From Streptomyces sp. NBC_01689 (GTDB taxonomy: Bacteria; Actinomycetota; Actinomycetes; Streptomycetales; Streptomycetaceae), in the NCBI RefSeq assembly GCF_036250675.1, contig NZ_CP109592.1:2480001-2544000 (forward strand): a DNA stretch of 64,000 nucleotides, read 5' to 3'. The position numbers and the translations under genes were made by a program. Each line of letters opens with the position of its first letter. Within the stretch, counting starts at the first letter, position 1. Below are positions 28,524-39,442 of this stretch, piece after piece. The notes beneath the pieces were generated by a model. That model saw only the letters and a program-made list of their open reading frames with translations, ran no database searches and was not told the DNA's origin.

Positions 28524-29921
28524 ATGCGTGAACCCTCCGGCACCCTCGTAAGACGCGGTCCCCTGCGGCGCACCGTCGTGGCCGTCCTCGGCACCCTGAG
28601 CCTGGTGGCGGCCGCCGCCGCGGCCGCCACCCTCCCCGCGAACGCGTCCGCGCCCACTCCCCCCTCCGGCTGGTCCCAGGTCTTCCTCGACGACTTCGAC
28701 GGAGCGGCCGGAACCGGCGTCAACACCTCCAACTGGCAGTACGACACCGGGACCAGCTATCCGGGTGGCGCCGCCAACTGGGGGACCGGCGAGGTCGAGA
28801 CGATGACCTCCAGCACCAACAACGTCGCCCTGGACGGCAACGGCAACCTGCTGATCACCCCGCGTCGGGACGCCTCGGGCAACTGGACCTCGGGCCGTAT
28901 CGAGACCACCCGCACCGACTTCCGGCCACCGGCCGGCGGCAAACTGCGCGTCGAGTCACGGCTCCAGATGCCGAACGTGACCGGCGCCGCCGCCAAGGGC
29001 TACTGGCCCGCCTTCTGGGCGCTCGGCGCGCCCTACCGCGGCAACTACCAGAACTGGCCGGGCGTCGGCGAGCTCGACATCATGGAGAACGTCCAGGGCC
29101 TCAACACCGAGTGGGCCACGATGCACTGCGGCACCAACCCGGGCGGCCCCTGCAACGAGACGAGCGGCATCGGCGGCAACACCCCCTGCGCCGGCACCAC
29201 GTGCCAGGCCGGCTTCCACACGTACGCGATGGAGTGGGACAGGTCCACGAGCCCCGAGGAGATCCGCTTCTACCTCGACGGCGTCAACTTCCACACGGTG
29301 CGGGCGAACCAGGTGGACGCGACGACCTGGGCGAACGCCACGAACCACGGCTACTTCATCATCCTGAACGTGGCGATGGGCGGCGGCTTCCCGGGCGCGT
29401 TCGGCGGCGGCCCCGACGCGGGTACGGTGCCGGGCCACCCGCTGGTGGTGGACTACGTCCAGGTGCTGCAGGCCAATGGGAGCGGTACCACACCGCCGCC
29501 GACCGGCAACCGGGACGCGTACAGCGCCATCCAGGCCGAGTCGTACGACAGCCAGTCCGGCACCGTCGCGGAAACCACCACCGACACCGGCGGCGGCCAG
29601 GACATCGGCTCGGTGGCGAACGGCGACTGGGCGCTCTACAAGGGCGTCAACTTCGGCTCCTCGGCGGCCGGGCAGTTCTACGCCCGGGTCGCGAGCGGCG
29701 CGGCGAGCGGCGTCAGCGGTCTGGTCGAGGTCCGCCTCGACAGCCGTACCAGCACGCCCGTCGGCAGCTTCGCGGTGGGCAACACCGGGGGCTGGCAGAG
29801 CTGGCGGACGGTCCCGGCCAACATCACCGGCGTCACCGGCACCCACGACGTCTACCTGACCTTCACCAGCGGCCAGGGCGCCGACTTCGTCAACGTCAAC
29901 TGGTTCGACTTCGGCCACTGA
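28524..29921 (+). CDS. Secreted GH16 beta-glucanase with CBM6
   Basis: An exported endo-beta-1,3(-1,4)-glucanase of 465 residues. A signal peptide occupies about residues 1-43 (RRTVVAVLGTLSLVAAAAAAA, ending near NASA). The GH16 domain follows, with the catalytic signature GELDIMENV (the two Glu residues act as nucleophile and acid/base) at about residue 190. A Thr/Pro linker (GSGTTPPPTGN) leads to a C-terminal CBM6 domain (IQAESYDSQSG to VNVNWFDFGH). ATG 28524 has GAGAGG upstream. Control by a LacI-type repressor is suggested by the palindrome; a hairpin follows the stop. Confidence 0.92.
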   Translation: MREPSGTLVRRGPLRRTVVAVLGTLSLVAAAAAAATLPANASAPTPPSGWSQVFLDDFDGAAGTGVNTSNWQYDTGTSYPGGAANWGTGEVETMTSSTNNVALDGNGNLLITPRRDASGNWTSGRIETTRTDFRPPAGGKLRVESRLQMPNVTGAAAKGYWPAFWALGAPYRGNYQNWPGVGELDIMENVQGLNTEWATMHCGTNPGGPCNETSGIGGNTPCAGTTCQAGFHTYAMEWDRSTSPEEIRFYLDGVNFHTVRANQVDATTWANATNHGYFIILNVAMGGGFPGAFGGGPDAGTVPGHPLVVDYVQVLQANGSGTTPPPTGNRDAYSAIQAESYDSQSGTVAETTTDTGGGQDIGSVANGDWALYKGVNFGSSAAGQFYARVASGAASGVSGLVEVRLDSRTSTPVGSFAVGNTGGWQSWRTVPANITGVTGTHDVYLTFTSGQGADFVNVNWFDFGH

Positions 29922-29955
29922 CGGGTGACACGGGCACCGCACGGTGCACGGACGA

Positions 29956-29987
29956 CGAGGGGGCGGGCCGCGCGGTCCGCCCCCTCG
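29956..29987. terminator. Bidirectional terminator between GH16 and AraC genes
   Basis: An 11-bp perfect stem (CGAGGGGGCGG / CCGCCCCCTCG) with a 10-base loop lies between the two convergent stop codons. Confidence 0.7.
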
Positions 29988-29988
29988 G

Positions 29989-30897
29989 TCAGCTCAGCTC
30001 CGCCCGGAACGCCACCGGAGTCGTCCCCGTGTGCTGGTGGAAGAACTTCGAGAAGTTCGCCGAGTCCGGGAAGCCCACGGCGACCCCGATACGCCCGATG
30101 GGCATCTCGGTGTGCGCCAGCAGCCGCTTGGCCTCCAGGACCACCCGGTTGTCGATGAAGCCCTTCGGGGTGTGCCCGGTGGCGGCACGCACCGCGCGCA
30201 CCAGGGTGCGCCGGGAGTAGCCCAGGGTGTCGGCGTACGCGCTGACGCTGTGGTTGGTGGCGAAGTCCTTCTCCACCGCGTCCCGGAAGCGGGTGAAGGT
30301 GGTGTCGGCCCGCTCCCGGTCGGCCTCCGCGGAGCTGGCCGCGAGGTGCGACAGGCGCAGCAGGAACGCGGTGAGGGAGTGCCGCAGGACGGCGGTGTGC
30401 AGGCTCAGCGGCAGGGTGGCCGTGTCGACGTACTCGCGCTCCAGCTGCGCCAGCGCGTGTTCCAGGGCGGCGAGCTGCTCGGGGTCGGGATGCAGCGACG
30501 GGGGCAGGTCGTAGCGGTAGAGGCCGGTCGCCTCGACGGTCGCCCGCGGCAGGAAGCCGGGCTGCATGCTCAGGACGGTGCCGCGGTAGCGGTCGGTGCG
30601 GGAGAAGCGGTGCACCTGGCCGGGGCGGATCCACAGGATGTCGCCCGCGCCCACCTCGTACTCGGCGAAGTCGATCATGTGCCGGACCGGTCCCTCGTGG
30701 AACAGCATCACGACGTGGAAGTCGATGCGGTGGACGCGCTCCAGCGGCGCGTCCACGTGCCAGGTGCGCCCCTCCCCCATCGCGCCGATCTGCATGCCGA
30801 CGCCGGAGAGGCTCAGGTCGGCGGGGAAGGGGAAGGTCTTGATCCCGTCCTGGGGCTCCTCGCCCCCGGCACCGCCTTGGGTGGTTCTGTCTGCCAT
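29989..30897 (-). CDS. AraC-family transcriptional regulator
   Basis: A 302-residue regulator with an N-terminal cupin-like effector domain (WHVDAPLERVHRIDFHVVML, then YEVGAGDILWIRPGQVHRFS) and a C-terminal double HTH (SVSAYADTLGYSRRTLVRAV; MPIGRIGVAVGFPDSANFSKFFHQHTGTTP). ATG 30897 is chosen because AGAAGGA lies directly upstream; the frame continues further but reads as intergenic sequence. It is divergent from transketolase and could regulate the pentose-phosphate operon or nearby glycan genes. Confidence 0.88.
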   Translation of the reverse strand: MADRTTQGGAGGEEPQDGIKTFPFPADLSLSGVGMQIGAMGEGRTWHVDAPLERVHRIDFHVVMLFHEGPVRHMIDFAEYEVGAGDILWIRPGQVHRFSRTDRYRGTVLSMQPGFLPRATVEATGLYRYDLPPSLHPDPEQLAALEHALAQLEREYVDTATLPLSLHTAVLRHSLTAFLLRLSHLAASSAEADRERADTTFTRFRDAVEKDFATNHSVSAYADTLGYSRRTLVRAVRAATGHTPKGFIDNRVVLEAKRLLAHTEMPIGRIGVAVGFPDSANFSKFFHQHTGTTPVAFRAELS

Positions 30898-30975
30898 GTC
30901 CTTCTCGCGTCGGCTCGGTGCGGCACTGCGTGTCCCACTTTCACCGAAGGCTGACACAGGGGCACCTTTCCCGGC

Positions 30976-30990
30976 AAAAGTCAGACTTTT
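30976..30990. promoter_or_regulatory. Palindrome AAAAGTCAGACTTTT in the AraC/tkt gap
   Basis: Six-base arms (AAAAGT / ACTTTT) around CAG form an AT-rich palindrome, unusual in this GC-rich DNA. It lies between the divergent AraC and transketolase genes, 54 bases before the latter. Candidate operator. Confidence 0.4.
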
Positions 30991-31043
30991 AAGTTTGAAC
31001 GCGTCCGAGCAGTTGAGACGCTTCCCATGAGGACTTCTTGAAG

Positions 31044-33143
31044 ATGAGCACGCAGCAGAGCCCCCAGACACCGGACCGCTCCCCCGACGGACTCGAGTGG
31101 ACCGAACTCGACCGGCGTGCCGTCGACACCGCCCGTCTCCTGGCGGCGGACGCCGTGCAGCAGGTCGGGAACGGCCACCCGGGCACGGCGATGAGCCTCG
31201 CTCCGGCCGCGTACACGATCTTTCAGAAGGTGATGCGGCACGACCCCGCCGACCCGGAGTGGACCGGCCGCGACCGCTTCGTCCTCTCCCCCGGTCACAC
31301 CTCGCTGACCCTTTACACCCAGCTCTTCCTGTCCGGCTACGAGCTGAGCCTCGACGACCTGAAGGCGTTCCGCACGCACGGCTCGAAGACGCCGGGCCAC
31401 CCCGAGTACGGGCACACCGCGGGCGTCGAGACGACCACCGGCCCGCTCGGCCAGGGTGTCGCGAACGCGGTGGGCATGGCCATGGCCGCCCGCTACGAGC
31501 GCGGCCTGTTCGACCCGGAGACCCCCCGGGGCGAGTCCCCCTTCGACCACACGATCTGGGCGATCGTCTCGGACGGCGACCTGGAGGAGGGCATCTCCGC
31601 CGAGGCCTCCTCGCTCGCGGGCCACCAGAAGCTCGGCAACCTCGTCTTCCTCTACGACGACAACCACATCTCCATCGAGGGCGACACCGCGACCGCCTTC
31701 TCCGAGGACGTCCTCGGGCGCTACGAGGCGTACGGCTGGCACGTGCAGCGGATCGAGCCCACCGCGGACGGGGACGTCGACGTGCGCGCCCTGCACACGG
31801 CCCTGCGGGCCGCGCAGGCCGAGACCGGGCGCCCCTCGATCATCGCGATGCGCACGATCATCGCCTGGCCGGCCCCGAACGCGCAGAACACCGAGGCCTC
31901 CCACGGCTCCGCGCTCGGCGCCGACGAGATCGCCGCCACCAAGCGGGTGCTGGGCTTCGACCCCGAGCAGACCTTCCAGGTCGACGCCGACGTGCTCGCG
32001 CACGCGCGGACCGCCCTCGACCGGGGTGCCGAGGAGCACGCCGCCTGGGACAAGCGGATCGCCGAGTGGCGCGCCGCACAGCCCGAGCGCGCGAAGCTCT
32101 TCGACCGCGTCGTCGCCGGCCAGCTGCCCGAGGGCTGGGAGACCGCGCTGCCGGTGTTCGAGCCCGGTACCTCCGTCGCGACCCGTGCCGCCTCGGGCAA
32201 GGTCCTGCAGGCGCTCGGCGGTGTGCTCCCCGAGCTGTGGGGCGGCTCGGCCGACCTCGCGGGCTCGAACAACACCACCATCGACAAGACCTCCTCCTTC
32301 CTGCCGGAGGGCAACCCGCTGCCGGAGGCCGACCCGTACGGCCGCACCGTCCACTTCGGCATCCGTGAGCACTCGATGGCCGCGGAGATGAACGGCATCG
32401 CGCTGCACGGCAACACCCGCATCTACGGCGGCACCTTCCTCGTCTTCTCCGACTACATGCGCAACGCCGTCCGGCTGTCCGCGCTGATGCAGCTGCCCGT
32501 CACCTACGTCTGGACCCACGACTCCATCGGGCTGGGCGAGGACGGTCCCACCCACCAGCCGGTCGAGCACCTCGCCTCGCTGCGCGCCATCCCCGGCCTG
32601 AACGTCGTGCGCCCGGCCGACGCCAACGAGACGACGGTCGCCTGGGCGGAGATCCTCCGCCGGCACGCCACGAACCCGGCACCGCACGGCCTCGCCCTCA
32701 CCCGTCAGGGCGTACCCGTCTACGAGGTCAACGCCGAGGCCGCGAAGGGTGGTTACGTGCTGCGTGAGGCGTCCACCGGGACGCCGGACGTGGTGCTGGT
32801 GGCCACCGGCTCCGAGGTGCACCTCGCGGTGGAGGCGCGCGAGCTGCTGGAGGCCGAGGGGGTCGGCACCCGGGTGGTGTCGATGCCGTCCGTCGAGTGG
32901 TTCGAGGAGCAGCCCGCCGAGTACCGGCAGAGCGTGCTTCCGCCGTCCGTGAAGGCCCGCGTGGCGGTCGAGGCGGGCATCGGCCTGACCTGGTACCGGT
33001 ACGTCGGTGACCACGGACGCATTGTCTCCCTGGAGCACTTCGGTGCCTCCGCCGACGCCAAGACCCTGTTCGCCGAGTTCGGCTTCACCGCCGAGAACGT
33101 CGCCGCCGCCGCGCGGGAATCCCTCGCCGCCGCCCGCGGTTGA
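31044..33143 (+). CDS. tkt: Transketolase
   Basis: A 699-residue thiamine-diphosphate enzyme that moves two-carbon units between sugar phosphates in the non-oxidative pentose phosphate pathway. The substrate and ThDP regions are clear: [15 protein letters not shown] at about 35, the ThDP motif [15 protein letters not shown] with [14 protein letters not shown] near 175-205, and the pyrimidine-domain [18 protein letters not shown] near 440. ATG 31044 is preferred; a TTG at 31038 would add two residues. First gene of the tkt-tal-zwf-opcA-pgi-gnd operon, 28 bases before tal. Confidence 0.95.
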   Translation: MSTQQSPQTPDRSPDGLEWTELDRRAVDTARLLAADAVQQVGNGHPGTAMSLAPAAYTIFQKVMRHDPADPEWTGRDRFVLSPGHTSLTLYTQLFLSGYELSLDDLKAFRTHGSKTPGHPEYGHTAGVETTTGPLGQGVANAVGMAMAARYERGLFDPETPRGESPFDHTIWAIVSDGDLEEGISAEASSLAGHQKLGNLVFLYDDNHISIEGDTATAFSEDVLGRYEAYGWHVQRIEPTADGDVDVRALHTALRAAQAETGRPSIIAMRTIIAWPAPNAQNTEASHGSALGADEIAATKRVLGFDPEQTFQVDADVLAHARTALDRGAEEHAAWDKRIAEWRAAQPERAKLFDRVVAGQLPEGWETALPVFEPGTSVATRAASGKVLQALGGVLPELWGGSADLAGSNNTTIDKTSSFLPEGNPLPEADPYGRTVHFGIREHSMAAEMNGIALHGNTRIYGGTFLVFSDYMRNAVRLSALMQLPVTYVWTHDSIGLGEDGPTHQPVEHLASLRAIPGLNVVRPADANETTVAWAEILRRHATNPAPHGLALTRQGVPVYEVNAEAAKGGYVLREASTGTPDVVLVATGSEVHLAVEARELLEAEGVGTRVVSMPSVEWFEEQPAEYRQSVLPPSVKARVAVEAGIGLTWYRYVGDHGRIVSLEHFGASADAKTLFAEFGFTAENVAAAARESLAAARG

Positions 33144-33171
33144 TCCGATCGCACCAAGGAAGATGATCACT

Positions 33172-34308
33172 GTGACCGAAGCAGCCGCGACCGCGGTTAC
33201 CCTCAAGCGCCTCTCCGACGAAGGCGTGTCCATCTGGCTGGACGACCTCTCCCGCAAACGCATCGCGTCCGGCAACCTCGCCGAACTCGTCGCGACCAGG
33301 CACGTGGTCGGTGTCACCACCAACCCGTCCATCTTCCAGGCCGCCATCGGCTCCGGAGCGGGCTACGAGGAGCAGCTGGCCGAGCTCGCCGTGCGCGGGG
33401 TGACGGTCGACGAGGCCGTCCGGATGATGACCACGGCCGACGTCCGCGCCGCCGCCGACATCCTGCGCCCGGTGTACGACGCGACCGGCGGCCGCGACGG
33501 CCGGGTCTCGATCGAGGTCGACCCGCGCCTGGCCCACCACACCGTGGCGACGGTCGCCGAGGCCAAGCAGCTGGCCTGGCTGGTGGACCGCCCGAACGTG
33601 ATGATCAAGATCCCGGCGACCGAGGCGGGCCTCCCCGCGATCACCGAGGTCATCGGCCTCGGCATCAGCGTCAACGTCACGCTGATCTTCTCGCTGGAGC
33701 GCTACCGCGCGGTGATGGACGCCTACCTGGCCGGACTGGAGAAGGCCCGGGCCGCCGGCGTCGACCTCGCCGGCGTCCACTCCGTCGCCTCCTTCTTCGT
33801 CTCCCGCGTCGACAGCGAGATCGACAAGCGGCTGGCGAAGGTCGGCACCGACGAGGCGCTGGCCCTCAAGGGCCGGGCCGCGCTGGCCAACGCGCGGCTC
33901 GCCTACGAGGCCTACGAGGACGTCTTCGGCGCGGACCGCTGGACGGCCCTCGCCACGGCGGGCGCCAACAGGCAGCGGCCCCTGTGGGCCTCGACCGGCG
34001 TCAAGGACCCGGCCTACAAGGACACGCTCTACGTCGACGAGCTGGTCGCGCCGGGCACGGTCAACACCATGCCGGAGGCGACGCTCGACGCCACCGCCGA
34101 CCACGGCGACATCCACGGCGACGCGGTGACCGGCGGCTACGCCCAGGCGCGCGCCGACCTCGCCGCCGTGGAGCGGCTCGGGATCTCGTACGACGAGGTC
34201 GTCAAGCAGCTGGAGGACGAGGGCGTCTCCAAGTTCGAGGCCGCGTGGGGCGATCTGCTCGACGCGGTGCAGGTCTCGCTGAGCGGGAAGGGAGTACAGG
34301 GGGAATGA
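33172..34308 (+). CDS. tal: Transaldolase
   Basis: A 378-residue actinobacterial-type transaldolase, converting sedoheptulose-7-phosphate and glyceraldehyde-3-phosphate to erythrose-4-phosphate and fructose-6-phosphate. The Schiff-base Lys is in [27 protein letters not shown] near residue 35 and [13 protein letters not shown] near 270 are family hallmarks. GTG 33172 has AAGGAAG nine bases upstream; an in-frame ATG at 33163 lies directly against that site. Its stop overlaps the zwf start (ATGA). Confidence 0.95.
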   Translation: MTEAAATAVTLKRLSDEGVSIWLDDLSRKRIASGNLAELVATRHVVGVTTNPSIFQAAIGSGAGYEEQLAELAVRGVTVDEAVRMMTTADVRAAADILRPVYDATGGRDGRVSIEVDPRLAHHTVATVAEAKQLAWLVDRPNVMIKIPATEAGLPAITEVIGLGISVNVTLIFSLERYRAVMDAYLAGLEKARAAGVDLAGVHSVASFFVSRVDSEIDKRLAKVGTDEALALKGRAALANARLAYEAYEDVFGADRWTALATAGANRQRPLWASTGVKDPAYKDTLYVDELVAPGTVNTMPEATLDATADHGDIHGDAVTGGYAQARADLAAVERLGISYDEVVKQLEDEGVSKFEAAWGDLLDAVQVSLSGKGVQGE

Positions 34309-35966
34309 CCAGGAATGAAGCGCTTCCCGACGGTGCCCCGCAGGATGCGTCCGCCACGCCGGAGGGATCCGGTGACCAGGCCGTGGAACCGGGTGCTGTG
34401 AAGGCCGCGCCCGGGCCCGGCCCGGCGGCCCCGGCGGACCCCGACGACTGGGACAACCCGCTGCGCGACCCGCGCGACCGCCGGCTGCCGCGGATCGCGG
34501 GCCCGTCCGGTCTCGTCATCTTCGGTGTCACCGGCGACCTGTCCCGCAAGAAGCTGATGCCGGCCGTGTACGACCTCGCCAACCGGGGTCTGCTGCCGCC
34601 GGGTTTCTCGCTCCTCGGGTTCGCCCGGCGCGAGTGGGAGGACCAGGACTTCGCCCAGGTCGTCCACGACTCGGTGCGTGAGCACGCGCGGACGGAGTTC
34701 CGTGAGGAGGTCTGGCAGCAGCTCGCCGAGGGCATGCGGTTCATCCCGGGCGACTTCGACGACGACACCGCGTTCAAGCAGCTGCGCGAGGCCGTGCAGG
34801 AGCTGGACGCCTCCCGGGGCACCAGCGGCAACTACGCCTTCTATCTGTCGGTCCCGCCGAAGTTCTTCCCCAAGGTGGTCCAGCAGCTGAAGAAGCACGG
34901 GCTGGCGGACGCCCCGGAGGGCTCCTGGCGGCGCGCGATCATCGAGAAGCCGTTCGGCCACGACCTGGCCAGCGCGCGGGAGCTGAACGCGATCGTGCAC
35001 GAGGTGTTCGACCCGGAGCAGGTGTTCCGGATCGACCACTACCTCGGCAAGGAGACCGTCCAGAACATCCTGGCGCTGCGCTTCGCCAATCAGATGTACG
35101 AGCCGATCTGGAACCGGTCGTACGTCGACCACGTACAGATCACCATGGCCGAGGACATCGGCATCGGCGGCCGGGCCGGCTACTACGACGGCATCGGCTC
35201 GGCCCGTGACGTCATCCAGAACCACCTCCTCCAGCTGATGGCGCTCACCGCGATGGAGGAGCCCATCGCCTTCGACGTCGAGTCGCTGCTGACGGAGAAG
35301 CTGAAGGTCCTGAAGTCGGTCAGGCTCCCGGAGAACCTGGGCGAGCACACGGTGCGCGGGCAGTACGCGGCGGCCTGGCAGGGCGGCGAGCGGGTACGCG
35401 GCTATCTGCAGGAGGACGGCATCGACCCCGCGTCGAAGACCGACACCTACGCGGCCGTCAAGGTGGAGATCGACAACCGCCGCTGGGCGGGCGTCCCCTT
35501 CTACCTCCGGACCGGCAAGCGTCTGGGCCGGCGGGTCACCGAGATCGCGGTGGTCTTCCAGCGCGCCCCGCACTCCCCCTTCGACTCGACGGCCACCGAG
35601 GAGCTGGGCCAGAACGCGATCGTCATCCGTGTCCAGCCCGACGAGGGCATGACGGTCCGCTTCGGTTCGAAGGTGCCGGGTACCTCCATGGAGATCCGGG
35701 ACGTCTCGATGGACTTCGCCTACGGCGAGTCGTTCACCGAGTCCAGCCCGGAGGCGTACGAACGGCTGATCCTGGATGTCCTGCTCGGCGACGCCAATCT
35801 CTTCCCCCGTCATCAGGAGGTGGAAGAGTCCTGGAAGATCCTCGACCCCATCGAGGAGCACTGGGAGACGCACGGCAAGCCCGCGCAGTACCCCTCGGGC
35901 AGCTGGGGTCCGAAGGAAGCCGACGAGATGCTCGCACGAGACGGACGGAGCTGGCGCAGGCCATGA
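34305..35966 (+). CDS. zwf: Glucose-6-phosphate dehydrogenase
   Basis: A 553-residue NADP-dependent dehydrogenase for the first oxidative pentose-phosphate step. The cofactor-binding start is [20 protein letters not shown] at about residue 67, and the active-site signature is [13 protein letters not shown] at about 240. Residues 1-60 are an acidic Pro/Ala-rich extension ([20 protein letters not shown]), longer than in most homologues and probably disordered. The gene is coupled to tal (ATGA) and to opcA (4-bp overlap). Confidence 0.95.
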   Translation: MTRNEALPDGAPQDASATPEGSGDQAVEPGAVKAAPGPGPAAPADPDDWDNPLRDPRDRRLPRIAGPSGLVIFGVTGDLSRKKLMPAVYDLANRGLLPPGFSLLGFARREWEDQDFAQVVHDSVREHARTEFREEVWQQLAEGMRFIPGDFDDDTAFKQLREAVQELDASRGTSGNYAFYLSVPPKFFPKVVQQLKKHGLADAPEGSWRRAIIEKPFGHDLASARELNAIVHEVFDPEQVFRIDHYLGKETVQNILALRFANQMYEPIWNRSYVDHVQITMAEDIGIGGRAGYYDGIGSARDVIQNHLLQLMALTAMEEPIAFDVESLLTEKLKVLKSVRLPENLGEHTVRGQYAAAWQGGERVRGYLQEDGIDPASKTDTYAAVKVEIDNRRWAGVPFYLRTGKRLGRRVTEIAVVFQRAPHSPFDSTATEELGQNAIVIRVQPDEGMTVRFGSKVPGTSMEIRDVSMDFAYGESFTESSPEAYERLILDVLLGDANLFPRHQEVEESWKILDPIEEHWETHGKPAQYPSGSWGPKEADEMLARDGRSWRRP

Positions 35967-36898
35967 AGATCGACCTGACCGACACCACGGCAAGCAAGAT
36001 CAACAAGGCGCTCGTACAGGGACGCCGGGCCATCGGCACTCCCGCGGTGGGCATGGTCCTGACCATGGTCATCGTCACCGACGAGGAGAACGCCTACGAC
36101 TCGATCAAGGCCGCCGAGGAGGCATCGCGCGAACACCCCTCGCGCACCCTGGTCGTCATCAAGCGGCACGCCCGCTCCCCGCGCGACCGCACCAACTCGC
36201 ACCTCGACGCCGAGATCCGGGTGGGCGCCGACGCCGGCACCGGTGAGACGGTGGTCCTGCGGACCTACGGCGAGGTGTCCGACCACGCCGACTCCGTCGT
36301 GCTGCCCCTGCTGCTGCCCGACGCGCCCGTCGTCGTCTGGTGGCCGGTGGACGCGCCCGACGTGCCCGCCAAGGACCCGCTGGGTGCTCTCGCGCAGCGC
36401 CGCATCACCGACATGTACGCCGTCGAGGCCCCGCTCGTGGCCCTGGAGTCCCGGGCTTCCTCGTACGCGCCGGGCGACACCGACCTGGCCTGGACACGGC
36501 TGACCCCGTGGCGCTCGATGCTGGCCGCCGCGCTCGACCAGGCCCGTACGAAGGTGACCTCGGCCGCCGTCGAGAGCGAGGCCGACAACCCGAGCGCCGA
36601 ACTGCTGGCCCGCTGGCTGGGCGCCCGGCTCGGCGTCCCGGTCGAACGCGTCGTCACCGCCGGTCCGGTGGTCACCGCCGTACGGCTCGGCACGGCGGGC
36701 GGCGAGATCGTCATCGACCGCCCCGAGGGACCGCTGGCCACCCTGACCCTGCCCGGACAGCCCCCGCGCACCCTCGCCCTGAAGGTGCGCAGCACGTCCG
36801 AACTGATCGCCGAGGAACTGCGCCGGCTCGACGCCGACGAGATGTACGCCGTCGCCCTGCGGGGCGAGGGCACCAAGGAGACCTCCCGTCATGCCTGA
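35963..36898 (+). CDS. opcA: Glucose-6-phosphate dehydrogenase assembly protein OpcA
   Basis: A 311-residue OpcA, which assists assembly or redox activation of glucose-6-phosphate dehydrogenase in cyanobacteria and actinobacteria. The protein has the usual actinobacterial length and the conserved stretch [19 protein letters not shown] near residue 120. ATGA overlap with zwf and an 8-base overlap with pgi show tight coupling. It has no catalytic motifs of its own. Confidence 0.9.
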   Translation: MKIDLTDTTASKINKALVQGRRAIGTPAVGMVLTMVIVTDEENAYDSIKAAEEASREHPSRTLVVIKRHARSPRDRTNSHLDAEIRVGADAGTGETVVLRTYGEVSDHADSVVLPLLLPDAPVVVWWPVDAPDVPAKDPLGALAQRRITDMYAVEAPLVALESRASSYAPGDTDLAWTRLTPWRSMLAAALDQARTKVTSAAVESEADNPSAELLARWLGARLGVPVERVVTAGPVVTAVRLGTAGGEIVIDRPEGPLATLTLPGQPPRTLALKVRSTSELIAEELRRLDADEMYAVALRGEGTKETSRHA

Positions 36899-38540
36899 CA
36901 CCCCCAAGCTCACACGACGTCCGGAGTGGGTGGCCCTTGAGGACCACCGCGCGGACGGCATGCTCCACACGGGGCTGCGGGACCTGTTCGCCGCCGACCC
37001 CGACCGCGCCGAACGGTATGTCGTGCGGGTCGGTGACCTGCTCATCGACTACTCCAAGCACCTGATCACGGACGAGACCCTCGCCCTGCTCCAGGAACTC
37101 GCGGTCGCGACGGACGTGTTCGGGTTGCGGGACGCGATGTTCCGTGGTGAGAAGATCAATTCGACCGAGGGGCGTGCGGTGTTGCACACCGCGTTGCGTG
37201 CGGCGCGGGGTGCGGTGGTGGAGGTCGACGGGGAGGATGTGGTCCCCGGGGTGCATGCGGTGCTGGAGCGGATGGCGGGGTTCGCCGAGCGGGTGCGTTC
37301 GGGTGAGTGGACGGGTCATACCGGGCGGCGGATCAGGAATGTGGTGAACGTCGGGATCGGCGGGTCCGATCTGGGGCCGGCGATGGCGTACGACGCGTTG
37401 CGGGCGTTCACCGACCGTGGTCTGGTGGTGCGGTTCGTGTCGAACGTGGACGGGGCGGATCTGCACGAGGCGGTGCGGGATCTGGATCCGGCGGAGACGC
37501 TGTTCATCGTGGCGTCGAAGACGTTCACGACGATCGAGACGATCACGAACGCGACGTCGGCGCGGGCGTGGCTGCTGTCGGGGCTGAAGGCGGGTCCGGA
37601 GGCGGTGGCGCGGCATTTCGTGGCGTTGTCGACGAACGCGGGGAAGGTGTCGGACTTCGGGATCGACACGGACAACATGTTCGAGTTCTGGGACTGGGTG
37701 GGGGGCCGGTACTCGTTCGATTCGGCGATCGGTCTGTCGTTGATGATCGCGATCGGTCCGGAGCGTTTCGGGGAGATGCTGGAGGGGTTCCGGCTGGTCG
37801 ACGAGCATTTCCGTTCGGCTCCGGCGGAGGCGAACGCGCCGTTGCTGATGGGGCTGCTGGGGATCTGGTACGGGAACTTCCATGACGCGCAGTCGCACGC
37901 GGTGCTGCCGTACTCGCATTATCTGAGCCGGTTCACGGCGTATCTGCAGCAGTTGGACATGGAGTCGAACGGGAAGTCGGTGGACCGGCGGGGTGAGCCG
38001 GTGGGCTGGCAGACGGGTCCGGTGGTGTGGGGCACGCCGGGGACGAACGGGCAGCACGCGTACTACCAGTTGATCCATCAGGGCACGAAGCTGATCCCGG
38101 CGGACTTCATCGGGTTCGCGAACCCGGTCGGGGAGCTGGAGGAGGGGCTGGCCGCGCAGCACGACCTGCTGATGGCGAACTTCTTCGCGCAGACCCAGGC
38201 GCTGGCGTTCGGCAAGACGCCGGAGGAGGTCCGTGCGGAGGGGGTGCCCGAGGAACTCGTCGCGCACAAGACGTTCCGGGGCGACCACCCCACGACCACG
38301 ATCCTGGCCCGGGAGCTGACTCCCTCGGTCCTGGGCCAGCTCATCGCGCTGTACGAGCACAAGGTGTTCGTCCAGGGCGCGGTCTGGGACATCGACTCCT
38401 TCGACCAGTGGGGCGTCGAACTCGGCAAGGTCCTCGCCAAACGCATCGAACCCGCCCTCACCGACGGCACCCCCGTCCCCGGCCTCGACCCCTCCACCGC
38501 CGCCCTCGTGGCCGCGTACCGCACTCTCCGGAAGAAGTGA
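36891..38540 (+). CDS. pgi: Glucose-6-phosphate isomerase
   Basis: A 549-residue glycolytic isomerase of normal length. Motifs: [19 protein letters not shown] near 150, [19 protein letters not shown] near 265, and [23 protein letters not shown] near 325, the last carrying catalytic-region residues. Overlaps opcA by 8 bases and precedes gnd by 5. Codon use is odd: from about 37115 to 38250 synonymous sites favour G (TTG, GTG, CGG, GGG, TCG), whereas the start of the gene, its end and gnd favour C. The sense protein stays intact throughout. Confidence 0.95.
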   Translation: MPDTPKLTRRPEWVALEDHRADGMLHTGLRDLFAADPDRAERYVVRVGDLLIDYSKHLITDETLALLQELAVATDVFGLRDAMFRGEKINSTEGRAVLHTALRAARGAVVEVDGEDVVPGVHAVLERMAGFAERVRSGEWTGHTGRRIRNVVNVGIGGSDLGPAMAYDALRAFTDRGLVVRFVSNVDGADLHEAVRDLDPAETLFIVASKTFTTIETITNATSARAWLLSGLKAGPEAVARHFVALSTNAGKVSDFGIDTDNMFEFWDWVGGRYSFDSAIGLSLMIAIGPERFGEMLEGFRLVDEHFRSAPAEANAPLLMGLLGIWYGNFHDAQSHAVLPYSHYLSRFTAYLQQLDMESNGKSVDRRGEPVGWQTGPVVWGTPGTNGQHAYYQLIHQGTKLIPADFIGFANPVGELEEGLAAQHDLLMANFFAQTQALAFGKTPEEVRAEGVPEELVAHKTFRGDHPTTTILARELTPSVLGQLIALYEHKVFVQGAVWDIDSFDQWGVELGKVLAKRIEPALTDGTPVPGLDPSTAALVAAYRTLRKK

Positions 38541-38545
38541 ACGAC

Positions 38546-39433
38546 ATGACCGCGATGCAACTGGGTCTCATCGGCCTCGGCAAGATGGGCGGCAACATGC
38601 GCGAGCGGATCCGCCGCGCAGGCCACACCGTCATCGGATACGACCGCAACCCGGAACTCGCCGATGTCCACAGCCTCGAAGAACTCGTGGGCGCGCTCGA
38701 AGCCCCCCGCGTGGTGTGGGTGATGGTCCCGGCCGGCGCCGCCACCCAGTCCACCATCGACCAACTCGGCGACCTCCTCGAACCCGGCGACACCGTCGTC
38801 GACGGCGGCAACTCCCGCTGGACCGACGACGAGAAGCACGCCGACGAACTCGCCGCCAAGGGCATCGGCTTCGTCGACGCCGGCGTCTCCGGCGGCGTCT
38901 GGGGCCTGCAGAACGGCTACGCCCTCATGGTCGGCGGCGACGCCGAGAACGTCGCCCGCGTCCAGCCCGTCTTCGACGCCCTCAAGCCCGAAGGCGACTC
39001 CGGCTTCGTCCACGCCGGCAAGGTCGGCGCCGGCCACTTCTCCAAGATGGTCCACAACGGCATCGAGTACGCCATGATGCAGGCCTACGCCGAGGGCTGG
39101 GAACTCCTGGAGAAGGTCCACTCCGTCACCGACGTCCGCGAGGTCTTCCGCTCCTGGCAGGAAGGCACCGTCATCCGCTCCTGGCTCCTCGACCTCGCCG
39201 TCAACGCCCTCGACGACGACGAACACCTCGACAAACTCCGCGGCTACGCCGACGACTCCGGCGAAGGCCGCTGGACCGTCGAGGCCGCCATCGACAACGC
39301 CGTACCCCTCCCCGCGATCACCGCCTCCCTCTTCGCCCGATTCGCCTCCCGCCAGGACGACTCCCCGCAGATGAAGATGATCGCCGCACTCCGCAACCAG
39401 TTCGGCGGCCACGCCGTCGAGTCCGCGGAGTAG
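38546..39433 (+). CDS. gnd: 6-phosphogluconate dehydrogenase, decarboxylating (short form)
   Basis: A 295-residue enzyme making ribulose-5-phosphate, of the short GntZ-like class (about 300 rather than 470 residues). The NAD(P)-binding start is LGLIGLGKMGGNM, then VVDGGNSRWTDDEK, the substrate signature GVSGGVWGLQNGYALMVGG, and KMVHNGIEYAMMQAYAEG with catalytic Lys and Asn. Synonymous codons are almost uniformly C-ended, in sharp contrast to the middle of pgi. ATG 38546 is chosen by spacing; an ATG at 38555 is possible. Last metabolic gene of the operon. Confidence 0.93.
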   Translation: MTAMQLGLIGLGKMGGNMRERIRRAGHTVIGYDRNPELADVHSLEELVGALEAPRVVWVMVPAGAATQSTIDQLGDLLEPGDTVVDGGNSRWTDDEKHADELAAKGIGFVDAGVSGGVWGLQNGYALMVGGDAENVARVQPVFDALKPEGDSGFVHAGKVGAGHFSKMVHNGIEYAMMQAYAEGWELLEKVHSVTDVREVFRSWQEGTVIRSWLLDLAVNALDDDEHLDKLRGYADDSGEGRWTVEAAIDNAVPLPAITASLFARFASRQDDSPQMKMIAALRNQFGGHAVESAE

Positions 39434-39442
39434 GGCCGGGCC

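Noticed and set aside
36711..38360. Long minus-strand frame of 549 codons opposite pgi
   Set aside because: Arg/His/Pro-rich with no motif or ribosome site; pgi on the plus strand has full family conservation. The frame is a by-product of the G-biased codon block.
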